DNA from: a virus | Virus record (IMG/VR): IMGVR_UViG_3300020404_001964 | Coordinates: 62,001 to 126,000 of that record | Strand: one strand, 5' to 3' | DNA length: 64,000 nucleotides | Part shown: positions 16,477 through 24,874 of the stretch, in pieces | How positions within the stretch are numbered: position 1 is the first letter of the stretch | Layout of the letters: every line of letters begins with the position of its first letter | Translations under genes and position numbers: made by a program | The notes under the pieces: model-generated | Seen by the model: the letters and a program-made list of their open reading frames with translations, nothing else | Databases searched by the model: none | Told to the model about the DNA's origin: nothing

Positions 16477-17100
16477 CTATTTAGATTGGAGTTTTCCAAT
16501 TATGTTTATTAGTTGTTCTTTTAAGTATTTTTGTGCCTTTGTGTCCCTTGCTGTATTAAATGCTTTTAAACCACCTTTTGCGTTCATTAGATGTTCGTAG
16601 ATTGGCTCTGGATATGCTCCAGGCGCCGATGGTTGTGCTACGATATCTACTGTGATGATTTCAAAATCTGATACTTCACCGGATCCGTCTTCTTTAACAT
16701 TGCCCGAACCCCTAGATGAAACACCAAGTTTAACTCCGCTTTCCAGCATTGTTTTAACAAGTTGTCCCATCGGGGTTGGTAATACTTTTAATTTTCCGTA
16801 TCCGTTCGGTCCGTCCATCCACATTTCATTTACCATGTGGCTTACACGGTCTAGGTTAATATTAAGGCCTTCAGGATGATCAACTTCGCCGAGAACACTG
16901 TATCCACCAGTGACTTGATCGTTAAGTGTGCTGACAGCCCTTTGGATTTCGTTAACAGGATACACTCTTTGGTTGGCGTTTTTAACACCTCCCTGAATGC
17001 AGATTCCCTTCATGTAAAGGGATTTACCGTTGTGTTCGTCCTTAGTCTCAACGACTATGCCTGCTTGGTCGAAAGTAAGCGTCTCACGTAATGATAACAT
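16477..17100 (-). CDS. 21: Prohead core protease gp21
   Basis: This 207-residue serine protease of the T4 gp21 type cleaves the prohead core and the N-terminus of gp23. Visible landmarks are GEVDHPEG with catalytic candidate His75, KLGVSSRGSG with catalytic candidate Ser128 or Ser129, and the following FEIITVDIVAQPSAPGA strand at about 147-162. The length matches T4 gp21 (about 212 residues). It lies directly upstream of gp22 in the head operon. AAGGA precedes the ATG. Confidence 0.95.
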   Translation of the reverse strand: MLSLRETLTFDQAGIVVETKDEHNGKSLYMKGICIQGGVKNANQRVYPVNEIQRAVSTLNDQVTGGYSVLGEVDHPEGLNINLDRVSHMVNEMWMDGPNGYGKLKVLPTPMGQLVKTMLESGVKLGVSSRGSGNVKEDGSGEVSDFEIITVDIVAQPSAPGAYPEPIYEHLMNAKGGLKAFNTARDTKAQKYLKEQLINIIGKLQSK

Positions 17101-17122
17101 CCGTTTTCCTTATACTACCTTA

Positions 17123-18136
17123 TTAACTGCCCATTGTAGACTTTTTAGCAGAACCGTCGTCATCTGCTTTAGTCTGAGCCTTTGGTGCCGCAGATTGCTT
17201 CACTTTAGCGCCTGGTACATTAATGTTACCTGCGTTATCTTCTTTACTCGCTGGTGTTGAAGAACCTTTTTCTTCTCCGCCTTTTGCGATGTTTGAAGAT
17301 GTACCGCCCATATCATTTTTGCCAGCAACTGGTGATTTAGTTGAATCTGAACCATCTGTATGCGTTACGCCTACTTTGTTCACATATTCTCTAATTTCTT
17401 CACTTGCTGTTTTTGGCTCTGCCGTTTCTACTGCTGGTTGTTCACCAAGTTCAGGAGCAACTTCTACAGTTTCTCCCTCTGCTGATTGATCTACAACTGC
17501 TTCTTCTTCTTTGTCGCCGTTGTCTTCAGCGTCGTCGCCATGATCTTCTGCGTCGTCACCGTCTTCCTTGTCATGCATCATTTTTTCAAATTCTGCTTTA
17601 AGGTCATCAATAGCATCTTCTAGGTCAACTACTCTGTCTTCGATTTCTTCTTCACCTTTTTCAGAGTCGTCGCCGTTATCCATATCACCTGCTGGTGCTT
17701 CAATGTCGCCAACCATATCGTCAGTTGCGTCACCGCCTGCTTCAACTGGTGCTACTGCTGTTTGTTCTACATCTAATAAAGATTCATCAGTTGCTTCTTC
17801 ATCTTTTGACTCTTCTTCTTTAGTTTCTTCTTCTTTAGATTCGTCTTTTGATGCTTCTTCTACTGCTTCATCTTCTTTTGACTCTTCTGAAGTTTTTTCT
17901 TCTACTTTTTCGTCTTCTTTTTTGTCTTCTTTAGACGCTTCTGTAGTCTCTTCTTCTTTTGAGTCTTCTTTTGAAGTTTCTTCTACTTCGATATCTTTGA
18001 TATCATCTTCTAAAAGACCTTCATATATTGATCTTGATTTCTCCACAACGATATCATGGAAAATCTCTTCTGCCGCTGTTCTATCGTCAGCGACTAGTTT
18101 TTCAAGCATTTGCTCGAATTTGCTTTTATCTGACAT
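17123..18136 (-). CDS. Highly acidic, repetitive prohead-core-type protein
   Basis: This 337-residue protein has a conserved-looking N-terminus (FEQMLEKLVADD, AAEEIFHDIVVEKSRSIYEG) and then a low-complexity run of Glu, Ser, Lys and Asp repeats (ESKEDE, SKEEET type) at about 50-115. More acidic stretches and a helical segment (VVDLEDAIDDLKAEFEKMMH) follow at about 168-187. The C-terminus is Gly/Ser-rich and basic. Its place between gp20 and gp21 is where T4 encodes the small core proteins gp67 and gp68, so a prohead core role is likely. It is much longer than those. The function is inferred from position and composition. Confidence 0.65.
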   Translation of the reverse strand: MSDKSKFEQMLEKLVADDRTAAEEIFHDIVVEKSRSIYEGLLEDDIKDIEVEETSKEDSKEEETTEASKEDKKEDEKVEEKTSEESKEDEAVEEASKDESKEEETKEEESKDEEATDESLLDVEQTAVAPVEAGGDATDDMVGDIEAPAGDMDNGDDSEKGEEEIEDRVVDLEDAIDDLKAEFEKMMHDKEDGDDAEDHGDDAEDNGDKEEEAVVDQSAEGETVEVAPELGEQPAVETAEPKTASEEIREYVNKVGVTHTDGSDSTKSPVAGKNDMGGTSSNIAKGGEEKGSSTPASKEDNAGNINVPGAKVKQSAAPKAQTKADDDGSAKKSTMGS

Positions 18137-18244
18137 TGTTTTTCTCCTATTAACGTTTTATGATAAGACTGTCATGTATTATTTAACCGATAGGTAAAAA
18201 AATAGGTAGATAATGGGCCGATATTGACCCGTTTGACGCCGATT

Positions 18245-18832
18245 TTAAAGATGATAGCGTCTTTTGAACTCTTGTACAGTGATTTCACTGTAATTTGTAA
18301 ACTTCTTAAGGTCTTTAGCCTCAAAAACATCAGTGCCTTCCGGCACTACTCGTATATATCTCTTCAAGGAGTTCTTCTGTAGGATAATGCTGGTTTGTCT
18401 ATTCCAATTGCCATGGTACGTTGCTGTGTCTGAATTCTTTTTGTAGTTGGGTGTGTCACCATATATGTTGTTTAACTTGCCTTCCATGGTGCCTGTGAAG
18501 TCAAATCCCAACAAAAAGAATGTTTGATGCATATGTTTAGATGCTAACCACAGTGCTGTGGGTCCAGATGACCAGCCTAGACTGGGTTCGAAGAAATTTA
18601 AGCCTTTATACTTTTTATATGCTCTATTTGGATTCGTCCAAACAGGCATTTTCAACTGGGCACCTGCCATACATATCTCATTAACCATCTTGGCATCCAC
18701 TGCCACAAGGTAATCTGGTGTGAAAGTTCTATACACCGCATTGCAGGCGTATATTTTTCCATGTTGTTTTAAAGGTTCTAAAGGTATTGGCTTGCGACTG
18801 AGACCATTGCCTAATACAAAAGCAACAGTCAT
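18245..18832 (-). CDS. Conserved-type protein with Rossmann-like N-terminus (DUF115/MptE-like?)
   Basis: This 195-residue protein opens MTVAFVLGNGLSRKPIPLEP, continues IYACNAVYRTFTPDYLVAVD, and has a SSGPTALWLAS segment and a FFLLGFDF strand. The LGNG...ACN..YR.F.PDYLV..D pattern resembles the 6-hydroxymethylpterin pyrophosphokinase MptE-like (DUF115) fold. This is a weak, pattern-level match. The gene lies inside the head operon between the portal and core genes, an odd place for an enzyme. It may be a morphogenesis-linked or modification protein. Confidence 0.5.
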   Translation of the reverse strand: MTVAFVLGNGLSRKPIPLEPLKQHGKIYACNAVYRTFTPDYLVAVDAKMVNEICMAGAQLKMPVWTNPNRAYKKYKGLNFFEPSLGWSSGPTALWLASKHMHQTFFLLGFDFTGTMEGKLNNIYGDTPNYKKNSDTATYHGNWNRQTSIILQKNSLKRYIRVVPEGTDVFEAKDLKKFTNYSEITVQEFKRRYHL

Positions 18833-18835
18833 TTA

Positions 18836-19075
18836 TTACATTTCCGGTTGATTAGCGGCACCGTACATCTGTCTCACAAATTCTAACTCTTTTTGTTGTT
18901 CGTCTTTGTGAAATTCACCGGCTTTTCTTGCTTTGTTGATCTGTTTTAATGATAATCTTGTTTTACGTGTGTCATCTAAACTCATGATTGACTGATCTTC
19001 AGTAGCATCATATTGCTTCTGTTCGCCAGGCTCAGTTGTTATTTGATCGTAATAAAAAAGTTCACGTAGTATCAT
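18836..19075 (-). CDS. Small head-operon protein downstream of gp20
   Basis: This 79-residue protein is charged and helical, with MILRELFYYDQITTEPGEQK at the start and SLKQINKARKAGEFHKDEQQ in the middle. It lies between the portal and the DUF115-like gene with short gaps (12 and 3 bases). That is roughly where T4 has gene 67, but sequence similarity is not evident to me. No ribosome site of note is seen; translation may be coupled to gp20. Confidence 0.55.
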   Translation of the reverse strand: MILRELFYYDQITTEPGEQKQYDATEDQSIMSLDDTRKTRLSLKQINKARKAGEFHKDEQQKELEFVRQMYGAANQPEM

Positions 19076-19087
19076 AAAATTATTTAT

Positions 19088-20812
19088 CTAGGCGCCCGGA
19101 GTTGGAGTACCGCCACCTGCTGGTGGATCTCCTGCTGGTGATGGAGCACCTTCTTCACCTGGAGCAGTTGCTGGTGCTTCTGGTTCTGCCGCATCTAAGT
19201 CTGCTTGAATACCTGCTGTGCTTACACCAGCACTTCTTAATTCAGTTGCTGATGTTGTAGGTTTAGATTTGACTGAAGCATCGTTTTCTTCTCTCCACAT
19301 TCTTTCGTTTTCTGCCATCTCTTCTGGAGTTAATCCTAAGAATCTTGATAGAGCATAACGTTTGCTTACAAATGGCACTGTTGCTATTTGTGTGTATGTA
19401 GAAATTCTATTGTTATCCACCTCTGCTTGTCTGTAAGAAGCAAAGTTCATTGGTGGTTGGAACTTGATATCAAACATTGCTGTGTCAATGTTAACACCTT
19501 TTTCTAAAAGATAACGTTTAAACTCTTGATTGAATTCATCTGATACTAAATTTTGTAGTCTTTCACAGTATTTGTTGAATCTTAATTCTTGAATGTATGC
19601 TGTTCCTACTCTACCATCATTGTAATTGCTTTGTGAATCGTCTGCGCCTGTTGGCAAATATGAACTAGGAATACGTAAACCTCTTAATAGTTTGTTTGTA
19701 AAGTATTTTAGGTCATCAATCTCACCTAAGTTAGTACCACCTGGCAGTGTTTCTACTTTAGAACCTCTACCTTCTGCTGTTTGTGGGAAGAAATAATCTT
19801 CATTGATTGATAATGGATTGTACGCAGAGTCTACAACGTTTTGTCCACCACCTGTTGATGAAGGAATACGTCTTTGGTGTATCTCTGTTTTAACTCTTTC
19901 AACGAACTGCATAGCCAAATGCGATGGCATATTACCTACGTCAATGTAAAACACTCTACGTTCTGGTGCTCTTTGTACTCTGTAAATTATAATTGCGTCT
20001 TCTAGTAATTCTTTTTGTTTGTAAACTTTGAAAATGCTTTCTAATAATGAATTACCAAACGGAAAGTTGTTGTCCAGTCCTTCTGATAAACTTAAATGCA
20101 CCATGTGATCGGCATCAACAGCAATTTCTCTTGTTCCTGTTGCGAATCTTGTTCCTGGAGAGTCTTGATAGTTTGCTCCAACCATGCCTCTTACTCCACC
20201 TGTTAAATATCCTGAACCACCGCCAGTAACATTACCAGTTGTTTGATATGGAGTTGTTGCTACAAGATTTTTGAAGTTGAAATTTATATCTCTTACAACA
20301 TATTGTTCAGGTGTTTTACCTGTGCTTTCGTTTACAATGATTTTAGAAACTTTTGCTGGATCAACATGAAACATTTTTTTAGTTTCAGGATCTCTAATAA
20401 AGAAAGCATCACCATATTTGAATACATTACGCATAATTTTAAACACACGTTTGCTGAAATCGTTCATCTTGCACCATTGATGCAGATATTGTTCTATAAT
20501 TTGTATTTCTGTGTTTGTTGCTTTCTGATTATATTCAAATTTGAACGGTGTGTTGTTTTGTGTGTTGTTCTGTGTGCAGAACTCTGCTAGAATATCTAAT
20601 GCGGCATTTACTTCTGAGTCTAAATCCATCACATTGTATTGACCATAACGTTCAATTCTGTTTGGAGCACCACTGTACACATCAGGTAGATATGATGAAT
20701 AGTTTGTTTTGGCAGGGCCTGCCTTGCCACCAGGAGCGCCACCCAATGGTGAATTCATTCCACCCATGCCATCTGATAAAGGCACTTCTGTAAAATATTT
20801 TTTCCAACTCAT
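19088..20812 (-). CDS. 20: Portal vertex protein gp20
   Basis: This 574-residue portal forms the dodecameric ring for DNA packaging and tail attachment. T4-family segments are visible: PDVYSGAPNRIERYGQYNVM near residue 43, DLDSEVNAALDILAEFCTQ near 63-81, YRVQRAPERRVFYIDVGNMP near 277-296, and TNKLLRGLRIPSSYLP near 371-386. The C-terminal 70 residues are Pro/Ala/Gly-rich. The length is close to T4 gp20 (about 524). Its start overlaps the stop of the tape-measure gene as TAATG, so the two are coupled. Confidence 0.96.
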   Translation of the reverse strand: MSWKKYFTEVPLSDGMGGMNSPLGGAPGGKAGPAKTNYSSYLPDVYSGAPNRIERYGQYNVMDLDSEVNAALDILAEFCTQNNTQNNTPFKFEYNQKATNTEIQIIEQYLHQWCKMNDFSKRVFKIMRNVFKYGDAFFIRDPETKKMFHVDPAKVSKIIVNESTGKTPEQYVVRDINFNFKNLVATTPYQTTGNVTGGGSGYLTGGVRGMVGANYQDSPGTRFATGTREIAVDADHMVHLSLSEGLDNNFPFGNSLLESIFKVYKQKELLEDAIIIYRVQRAPERRVFYIDVGNMPSHLAMQFVERVKTEIHQRRIPSSTGGGQNVVDSAYNPLSINEDYFFPQTAEGRGSKVETLPGGTNLGEIDDLKYFTNKLLRGLRIPSSYLPTGADDSQSNYNDGRVGTAYIQELRFNKYCERLQNLVSDEFNQEFKRYLLEKGVNIDTAMFDIKFQPPMNFASYRQAEVDNNRISTYTQIATVPFVSKRYALSRFLGLTPEEMAENERMWREENDASVKSKPTTSATELRSAGVSTAGIQADLDAAEPEAPATAPGEEGAPSPAGDPPAGGGTPTPGA

Positions 20813-22971
20813 TATCCGAAATTCTCCGCTGTTTCTGTTGTTGCTTGAGAAGTAATTCTAGTGTAACGATTGTTATCAGTCATCGCCATTAAAATTTGTT
20901 CCATCGTGTTATTTAACTGATCCAACTTGTCTCCTGTCGCTGATGCGGTTGTTGTCATTGTGCCCGTCATACCGCCTCGTAAATTTGTCATTGCATTTCC
21001 TAAGTTCTCTAAACTGTTAGCATACATATCTATTTTCGATTTGTCAAGTTCATCTAGTGTTTTATTGAGGTTTTTGGCAAAATTTTCTGAGCCTCCACCA
21101 AAAATCTTACCTACAAAGCCTGTAATCGCACCTGCGGCACTTCCTGCCCCCATTGCCGCCATAGCACCTGACAGTGCCAAAGTACCTTTGGCTACTTGTA
21201 TTAAATTACCGCCATCTACTTCTGAAAATCCTTGTAAACCACTGCTAAACTTCTCTAATGCTCCTCCCATTAAGAAAGTTGCCGCGGCTAAACCTGCTCC
21301 AATTGCCGTGATTGCTAATCCTAAATTCGCCGCACCTAATAGAGTCGCCGGATTTGCCATTGCTGTCAAACCACTTGCTAATCCTTTTAGTCCGCCACCC
21401 ATGCCGGCTAACATTCCGCCGCCACCAGCACCAGTTTTTCCTAAAACATTTTTTGCCGCACCGCCACCGCCGCCACCTGTTAGGTAACTTGCCGCTCCAC
21501 CAACTACTGCTTTACCTGTTTTGACTGCGCCGATTGCCGCCAATGCCGTCGCCGCACCTACTGCCGCAGTTGCTATTGCTCCGAATGCCGCTTTACCTTC
21601 TGCTGATAATCCATCAAACCATTCATTAAATTTTGTTCCTAAATTATCAAGAGTCTCTCCTAAAGGTGTTACAAAATCTGCTATGAAACCTAACACGGCA
21701 TCAGTCATTTGTTGGAACGGAACCATTAATTTTTGAAATGACGAACGTAATTTTTCGCTGGCTTGATCAAATTGTTTAGCACCTTTAGTATTTTCCGCTC
21801 TTGCTTTTTGTTCTGCTATGATATCACTTGTACTTTGTCCTAAGAATTTTCTAAACTTAACAGAATCTGCCGCAATGTTGAAGAATTCATTGCCCACGCC
21901 TAACTGAGTGGCAATTAATCTTTTCTGACTTTCGTCCATGTTAGCAATGTTTTCACCATTACGTGCCAATGCTTGAATAAACATATCACTTGCACCTGGA
22001 ACACCATCTCTTAATGCCGCAACTGCTTCACGCACTCCGTCTACAGCAAATATACCAACTTGTTCTCCGCCTTCTGGGAATCCTTTTGCCAACAATCCTG
22101 TCACAGCATTAACCATTTCAGGAGCCGCCGCTTTGACCCTTACCATGGTTGCTTCTATTTCATCGTTTGAAATTAAACGTAACTCTCTGGCATCTGCCAC
22201 TGCTTGAAGTTCTGCTTTGACTTGATCTCTTTGTAAACCTGTCAATCTTGATAACTGGTCTAATCTCAATAGATACTCTTGCGAGCCTGCCACCAACTGT
22301 GAATTACTCATTGATTGTGATCTACCTAAACTGGTTTGTAAGTCTAGATAATCAGCAAAGCCTTCTGTGATGTCTTCCATAGAAAATCCAAGACCTGTGA
22401 TTTGTCTTCTGAAATCACTCTGCAGAATTTCTGCTATTATTGAATTAAATCTTCTAGCACCCGATGCCGCGTCACCGCCGAAACCAGCAAGTGATGTGTT
22501 AGCACTCATCAATGCCTGCGCCAACCTTGTCATGTCTATGCCGGCATCACCTGCTATACGTCTGAAGTCACTTACAGTTTGAGTTGTGTTGGCACCTATC
22601 TCTGCCAAGTTTCTAAATGTGTCAACGTTTTCAAATACTCTTGCCGCTAGGTCGGCTGTGAATTGTAAGATTACTTTGTTTAAACCTGTGGTGCTGTATG
22701 CCAGTTGATTAAATCCACCAACTAATCCATTTGCTCCATTAGATAGCGATTCAAAGCCGGCTCCTGCCGCACCTAAAACTTTTTTGAATACAACGACTGA
22801 TTTGCTGGTTTTCTTAGTTTCTTCTGTGAACTCACGTTGAGCACTACTTCCGCCACCGCCTCCACTGCCACTAGAACCACCTAAAGCCTGTAGAATTTTT
22901 TTGGCAGTATCTTCGCTGGCTATTCCGCCTTTTCCTATTGCGTCTTGTAATAAATCTTCAATTTGTGCCAT
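20812..22971 (-). CDS. 29: Tail length tape-measure protein (gp29-like)
   Basis: This 719-residue protein has the features of tape measures. The first half is helical and polar (FRRIAGDAGIDMTRLAQALM, LLRLDQLSRLTGLQRDQVKA). Long Ala/Gly-rich hydrophobic segments (AIATAAVGAATALAAIGAV, GLAITAIGAGLAAATFLMGG) follow at about 470-580, and the C-terminal helix-rich tail ends TTETAENFG. A Gly/Ser linker occurs near residues 31-43. It would set tail length and pass into the host envelope on DNA ejection. It lies back-to-back with the gp26-like gene, consistent with a tape-measure/chaperone pair, and is coupled to gp20. An ATAAATA motif lies at 23074-23080. Confidence 0.8.
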   Translation of the reverse strand: MAQIEDLLQDAIGKGGIASEDTAKKILQALGGSSGSGGGGGSSAQREFTEETKKTSKSVVVFKKVLGAAGAGFESLSNGANGLVGGFNQLAYSTTGLNKVILQFTADLAARVFENVDTFRNLAEIGANTTQTVSDFRRIAGDAGIDMTRLAQALMSANTSLAGFGGDAASGARRFNSIIAEILQSDFRRQITGLGFSMEDITEGFADYLDLQTSLGRSQSMSNSQLVAGSQEYLLRLDQLSRLTGLQRDQVKAELQAVADARELRLISNDEIEATMVRVKAAAPEMVNAVTGLLAKGFPEGGEQVGIFAVDGVREAVAALRDGVPGASDMFIQALARNGENIANMDESQKRLIATQLGVGNEFFNIAADSVKFRKFLGQSTSDIIAEQKARAENTKGAKQFDQASEKLRSSFQKLMVPFQQMTDAVLGFIADFVTPLGETLDNLGTKFNEWFDGLSAEGKAAFGAIATAAVGAATALAAIGAVKTGKAVVGGAASYLTGGGGGGAAKNVLGKTGAGGGGMLAGMGGGLKGLASGLTAMANPATLLGAANLGLAITAIGAGLAAATFLMGGALEKFSSGLQGFSEVDGGNLIQVAKGTLALSGAMAAMGAGSAAGAITGFVGKIFGGGSENFAKNLNKTLDELDKSKIDMYANSLENLGNAMTNLRGGMTGTMTTTASATGDKLDQLNNTMEQILMAMTDNNRYTRITSQATTETAENFG

Positions 22972-23073
22972 TATGCGATACCAAAATCCTTGTTACTTGT
23001 ATTTAATGCCAATCATTAAGTACGCATTTAATATGCCATACTAAATATTAGCAGTTTAAAAATTAATTAACAA

Positions 23074-23080
23074 TATTTAT
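23074..23080 (-). promoter_or_regulatory. T4-type late promoter motif ATAAATA for the tape measure-gp20 operon
   Basis: The minus strand reads CAATAAATATTG about 105 bases before the tape-measure start, in the divergent gap 22972-23090. On the plus strand the same gap holds an imperfect ACTAAATA at about 23038 that could serve the gp26-like gene, so transcription probably diverges here. Confidence 0.45.
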
Positions 23081-23090
23081 TGGAGATTGA

Positions 23091-23957
23091 ATGTCACAAG
23101 AACAAATAGGTACAAATAGTAATCCACTTAAAAAGTATTACAGACAACCCAAACAGTTTGTAAAATTACCAAGCGGATATAAATTCTATCCAGAAGGATC
23201 TATACAAGTTCCTGAATCAGGTGAAGTTGCTGTGTACCCTATGACAGCAAAAGATGAAATGCTGTTGAAAACTCCAGACGCATTATTAAACGGCGAAGCC
23301 ACAGTATCAGTAATTCAAAGTTGTATACCCGCAATTCAGAATGCTTGGGTAATGCCTTCAATAGATTGTGATGCCGCATTGATGACAATAAGAATGGCAA
23401 CATATGGCAACAAGATGACTGTGCCAATCACAGTGCCAGGCACTAAAATTAAAAAAGATTTAGTGTTGGATTTACAAGAAAGTTTATCCACAATATTGTC
23501 AGCACAATACAATGACACGTTCTTTTATCAAAACATGGAAGTAAAAACAAAACCATTAACATACAAAGAATTTACAGAGAGTGCGATACAAACTTTTGAA
23601 CAACAAAGAATTCAAAAAATTGTGGATGACACTAAAATGAACGATGAAGAAAAAATTCGACAGTTTCAAATCACTTTTAAAAAATTAACAGAATTAAGTG
23701 TGGGCATGGTTGCTAACACAATAGCATCAATCACAGTGGATGGTGAGACTGTAACAGATGCCAAACAGATAAAAGAGTTTTTGGAAAACACAGGCAAAGA
23801 ATTTTTCAGTTCCATCATGGAACATCTAGAAAAAAATAGAGAAGCATTCCAATTGAAGCCTCAAAAAATACAATCTTCTGAAGAAGAAGTAAAAGAGGGA
23901 GCACCTGCTGAATATAACATTCCAGTTGCTTTTGATTCCGCAAATTTTTTCGTATAA
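23091..23957 (+). CDS. 26: gp26-like tail/baseplate hub assembly protein (tape-measure chaperone type)
   Basis: This 288-residue protein resembles the T4 gp26 baseplate-protein family. Characteristic stretches are LPSGYKFYPEGSIQVPESG near residues 25-43 and MTAKDEMLLKTPDALLNGEA near 51-70, followed by VSVIQSCIPAI. Family members help build the hub and tape measure. A helical, charged C-terminal half follows. Just before the stop the frame contains A-AAT-TTT at 23942-23948, a canonical -1 slippery heptamer in the correct phase. The -1 frame is then open for 77 codons to 24181, so a longer product of about 363 residues is likely made as well. GGAG precedes the ATG. Confidence 0.7.
   Translation: MSQEQIGTNSNPLKKYYRQPKQFVKLPSGYKFYPEGSIQVPESGEVAVYPMTAKDEMLLKTPDALLNGEATVSVIQSCIPAIQNAWVMPSIDCDAALMTIRMATYGNKMTVPITVPGTKIKKDLVLDLQESLSTILSAQYNDTFFYQNMEVKTKPLTYKEFTESAIQTFEQQRIQKIVDDTKMNDEEKIRQFQITFKKLTELSVGMVANTIASITVDGETVTDAKQIKEFLENTGKEFFSSIMEHLEKNREAFQLKPQKIQSSEEEVKEGAPAEYNIPVAFDSANFFV
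23942..23948 (+). other. Candidate -1 ribosomal frameshift site (A AAT TTT)
   Basis: The heptamer fits X XXY YYZ in the gp26 reading frame three codons before its TAA. Re-reading one base back gives an open frame (FRIKIATLDTSEILKLSTEM...) through to 24181. The arrangement copies the G/GT frameshift of tape-measure chaperones in other tailed phages. I see no obvious strong stimulatory hairpin just downstream. Confidence 0.7.
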
Positions 23958-24004
23958 AGATAGCAACACTCGACACATCTGAGATCCTGAAACTTTCCAC
24001 AGAA

Positions 24005-24181
24005 ATGGAAAATGAAATAAAAAACTTCAAAGCAGACTTGTTTAAATTGGCATGGTTTATGCGTGGCGGACTATCATTGGATGATATGTTTGCTACTTGC
24101 CATGAAGACAGAGAAGTTATGGGCGGTGTTATAAAAGACAATTTAGACACTGCAAAAAAGACCGGACAACCGTTTTTTTAA
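24005..24181 (+). CDS. gp26 frameshift extension or small gp51-like hub assembly protein
   Basis: The -1 frame after the slippery site contains an in-frame ATG at 24005 that would give a 58-residue protein. Key segments are FKADLFKLAWFMRGGLSLDD, a CHEDREVMGGVIKDN helix and the end TAKKTGQPFF. The W-[FY]-M-R-G ... DRE.....I..N...TKK.G.P pattern is one I associate with a small conserved protein near the hub genes of T4-like marine phages. No good ribosome site precedes this ATG (CCACAGAA). Expression by frameshift from gp26 (23091 to 24181, about 363 residues) is therefore the more likely route, although independent initiation cannot be excluded. Confidence 0.65.
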   Translation: MENEIKNFKADLFKLAWFMRGGLSLDDMFATCHEDREVMGGVIKDNLDTAKKTGQPFF

Positions 24182-24285
24182 TACAAGGTACTATATATAA
24201 AGTATAGAAAATATCAGCACACACGGTGTCTAGAACCAAATAGCAACATTTAATCAATCACACTGCACTTCTAAATAAATCACAT

Positions 24286-24855
24286 ATGCAAGTCTACACA
24301 CAAATTGTACGACCCCAGGAGTTGGATGAGGATGACCTGTGGATTCCTTGTCTTACCACAGCCACCGTTAAACACTCACCTGCTGAAAAACAACCTTTGA
24401 TTGTCACACACATCGAAGCAATCAATCATTACGAACACAGTCTTACAAAACTGTTGGAACAGAAGGTGTTTGCTGTGGGGTCAAAGACATATGACCGACT
24501 TGTAGAGGTTGGCTTCCACCAAGATAATATTCATTGGCGACACAGAGCGGACGAGTTAAGATTGCGTGCCAAAAACATAGGCCCAATGACTTGGCTCCAC
24601 GGAGACAAGTACGCCAGAGATTTTGGCGCCATACCAGAAGTCACAGCAATTCAAACCTACGAATCAAAACCAGATGCCACAGCCATCAAACAGATATTGA
24701 AACTGGAACCAGATGTAATTCATGTGTATTCAGATGCTGTATTGAAAGAGTTGGAGATTAGAAACTGGAGTCACACCAAGTTGAAACACGTTGCGTCCGC
24801 GGAACCTGATAATTCTGTTTGGTTAGATTGTGAATCGTTTGATCCTAATGTTTAA
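24286..24855 (+). CDS. HemD-like (uroporphyrinogen-III synthase-like) protein
   Basis: This 189-residue protein has the layout of the HemD family, whose members cyclise hydroxymethylbilane to uroporphyrinogen III. It opens with a TQIVRPQEL strand-turn (cf. ITRP..). VFAVGSKTYDRLVEVGF follows at 61-77 (cf. AVG..TA..L...G). Next come MTWLHGDKYARDF at 101-113 (cf. L..RG...R), VTAIQTYESKP at 119-129 (cf. V.VY.T.P) and DVIHVYSDAVLKELE at 143-157 (cf. D.V.F.S...V). HemD sequences diverge strongly, so this is a fold-pattern call. The protein is shorter than the usual 240-260 residues. Together with the HemB-like gene at 13047 it makes two tetrapyrrole-type genes in the window. Its last stop base starts a hairpin terminator candidate. 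Confidence 0.55.
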   Translation: MQVYTQIVRPQELDEDDLWIPCLTTATVKHSPAEKQPLIVTHIEAINHYEHSLTKLLEQKVFAVGSKTYDRLVEVGFHQDNIHWRHRADELRLRAKNIGPMTWLHGDKYARDFGAIPEVTAIQTYESKPDATAIKQILKLEPDVIHVYSDAVLKELEIRNWSHTKLKHVASAEPDNSVWLDCESFDPNV

Positions 24856-24874
24856 GAACGACTAGCGTCGTTCT
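24855..24874 (+). terminator. Hairpin at the end of the HemD-like gene
   Basis: A perfect 8-bp stem (AGAACGAC/GTCGTTCT) with a TAGC loop begins on the last base of the HemD-like stop codon and is followed by GCTTTTC. The U-run is short, so it may be a weak terminator. It could also be the first hairpin of the structured region that follows. Confidence 0.5.

Noticed and set aside
17568-18197. A 209-residue plus-strand frame rich in Ser
   Set aside because: It is the antisense of the acidic core protein gene; Glu/Asp repeats on the minus strand read as Ser-rich sequence on the other. It has no ribosome site and no independent features.
19081-19087. ATAAATA on the minus strand before the 79-aa gene
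   Set aside because: It lies only 6 bases before the ATG, too close to give a usable transcript for that start; probably chance in an AT-rich junction.
20927-21487. A 186-residue plus-strand frame rich in Pro and Ala
   Set aside because: It mirrors the Gly/Ala-rich part of the tape-measure gene on the minus strand; the composition explains the open frame.
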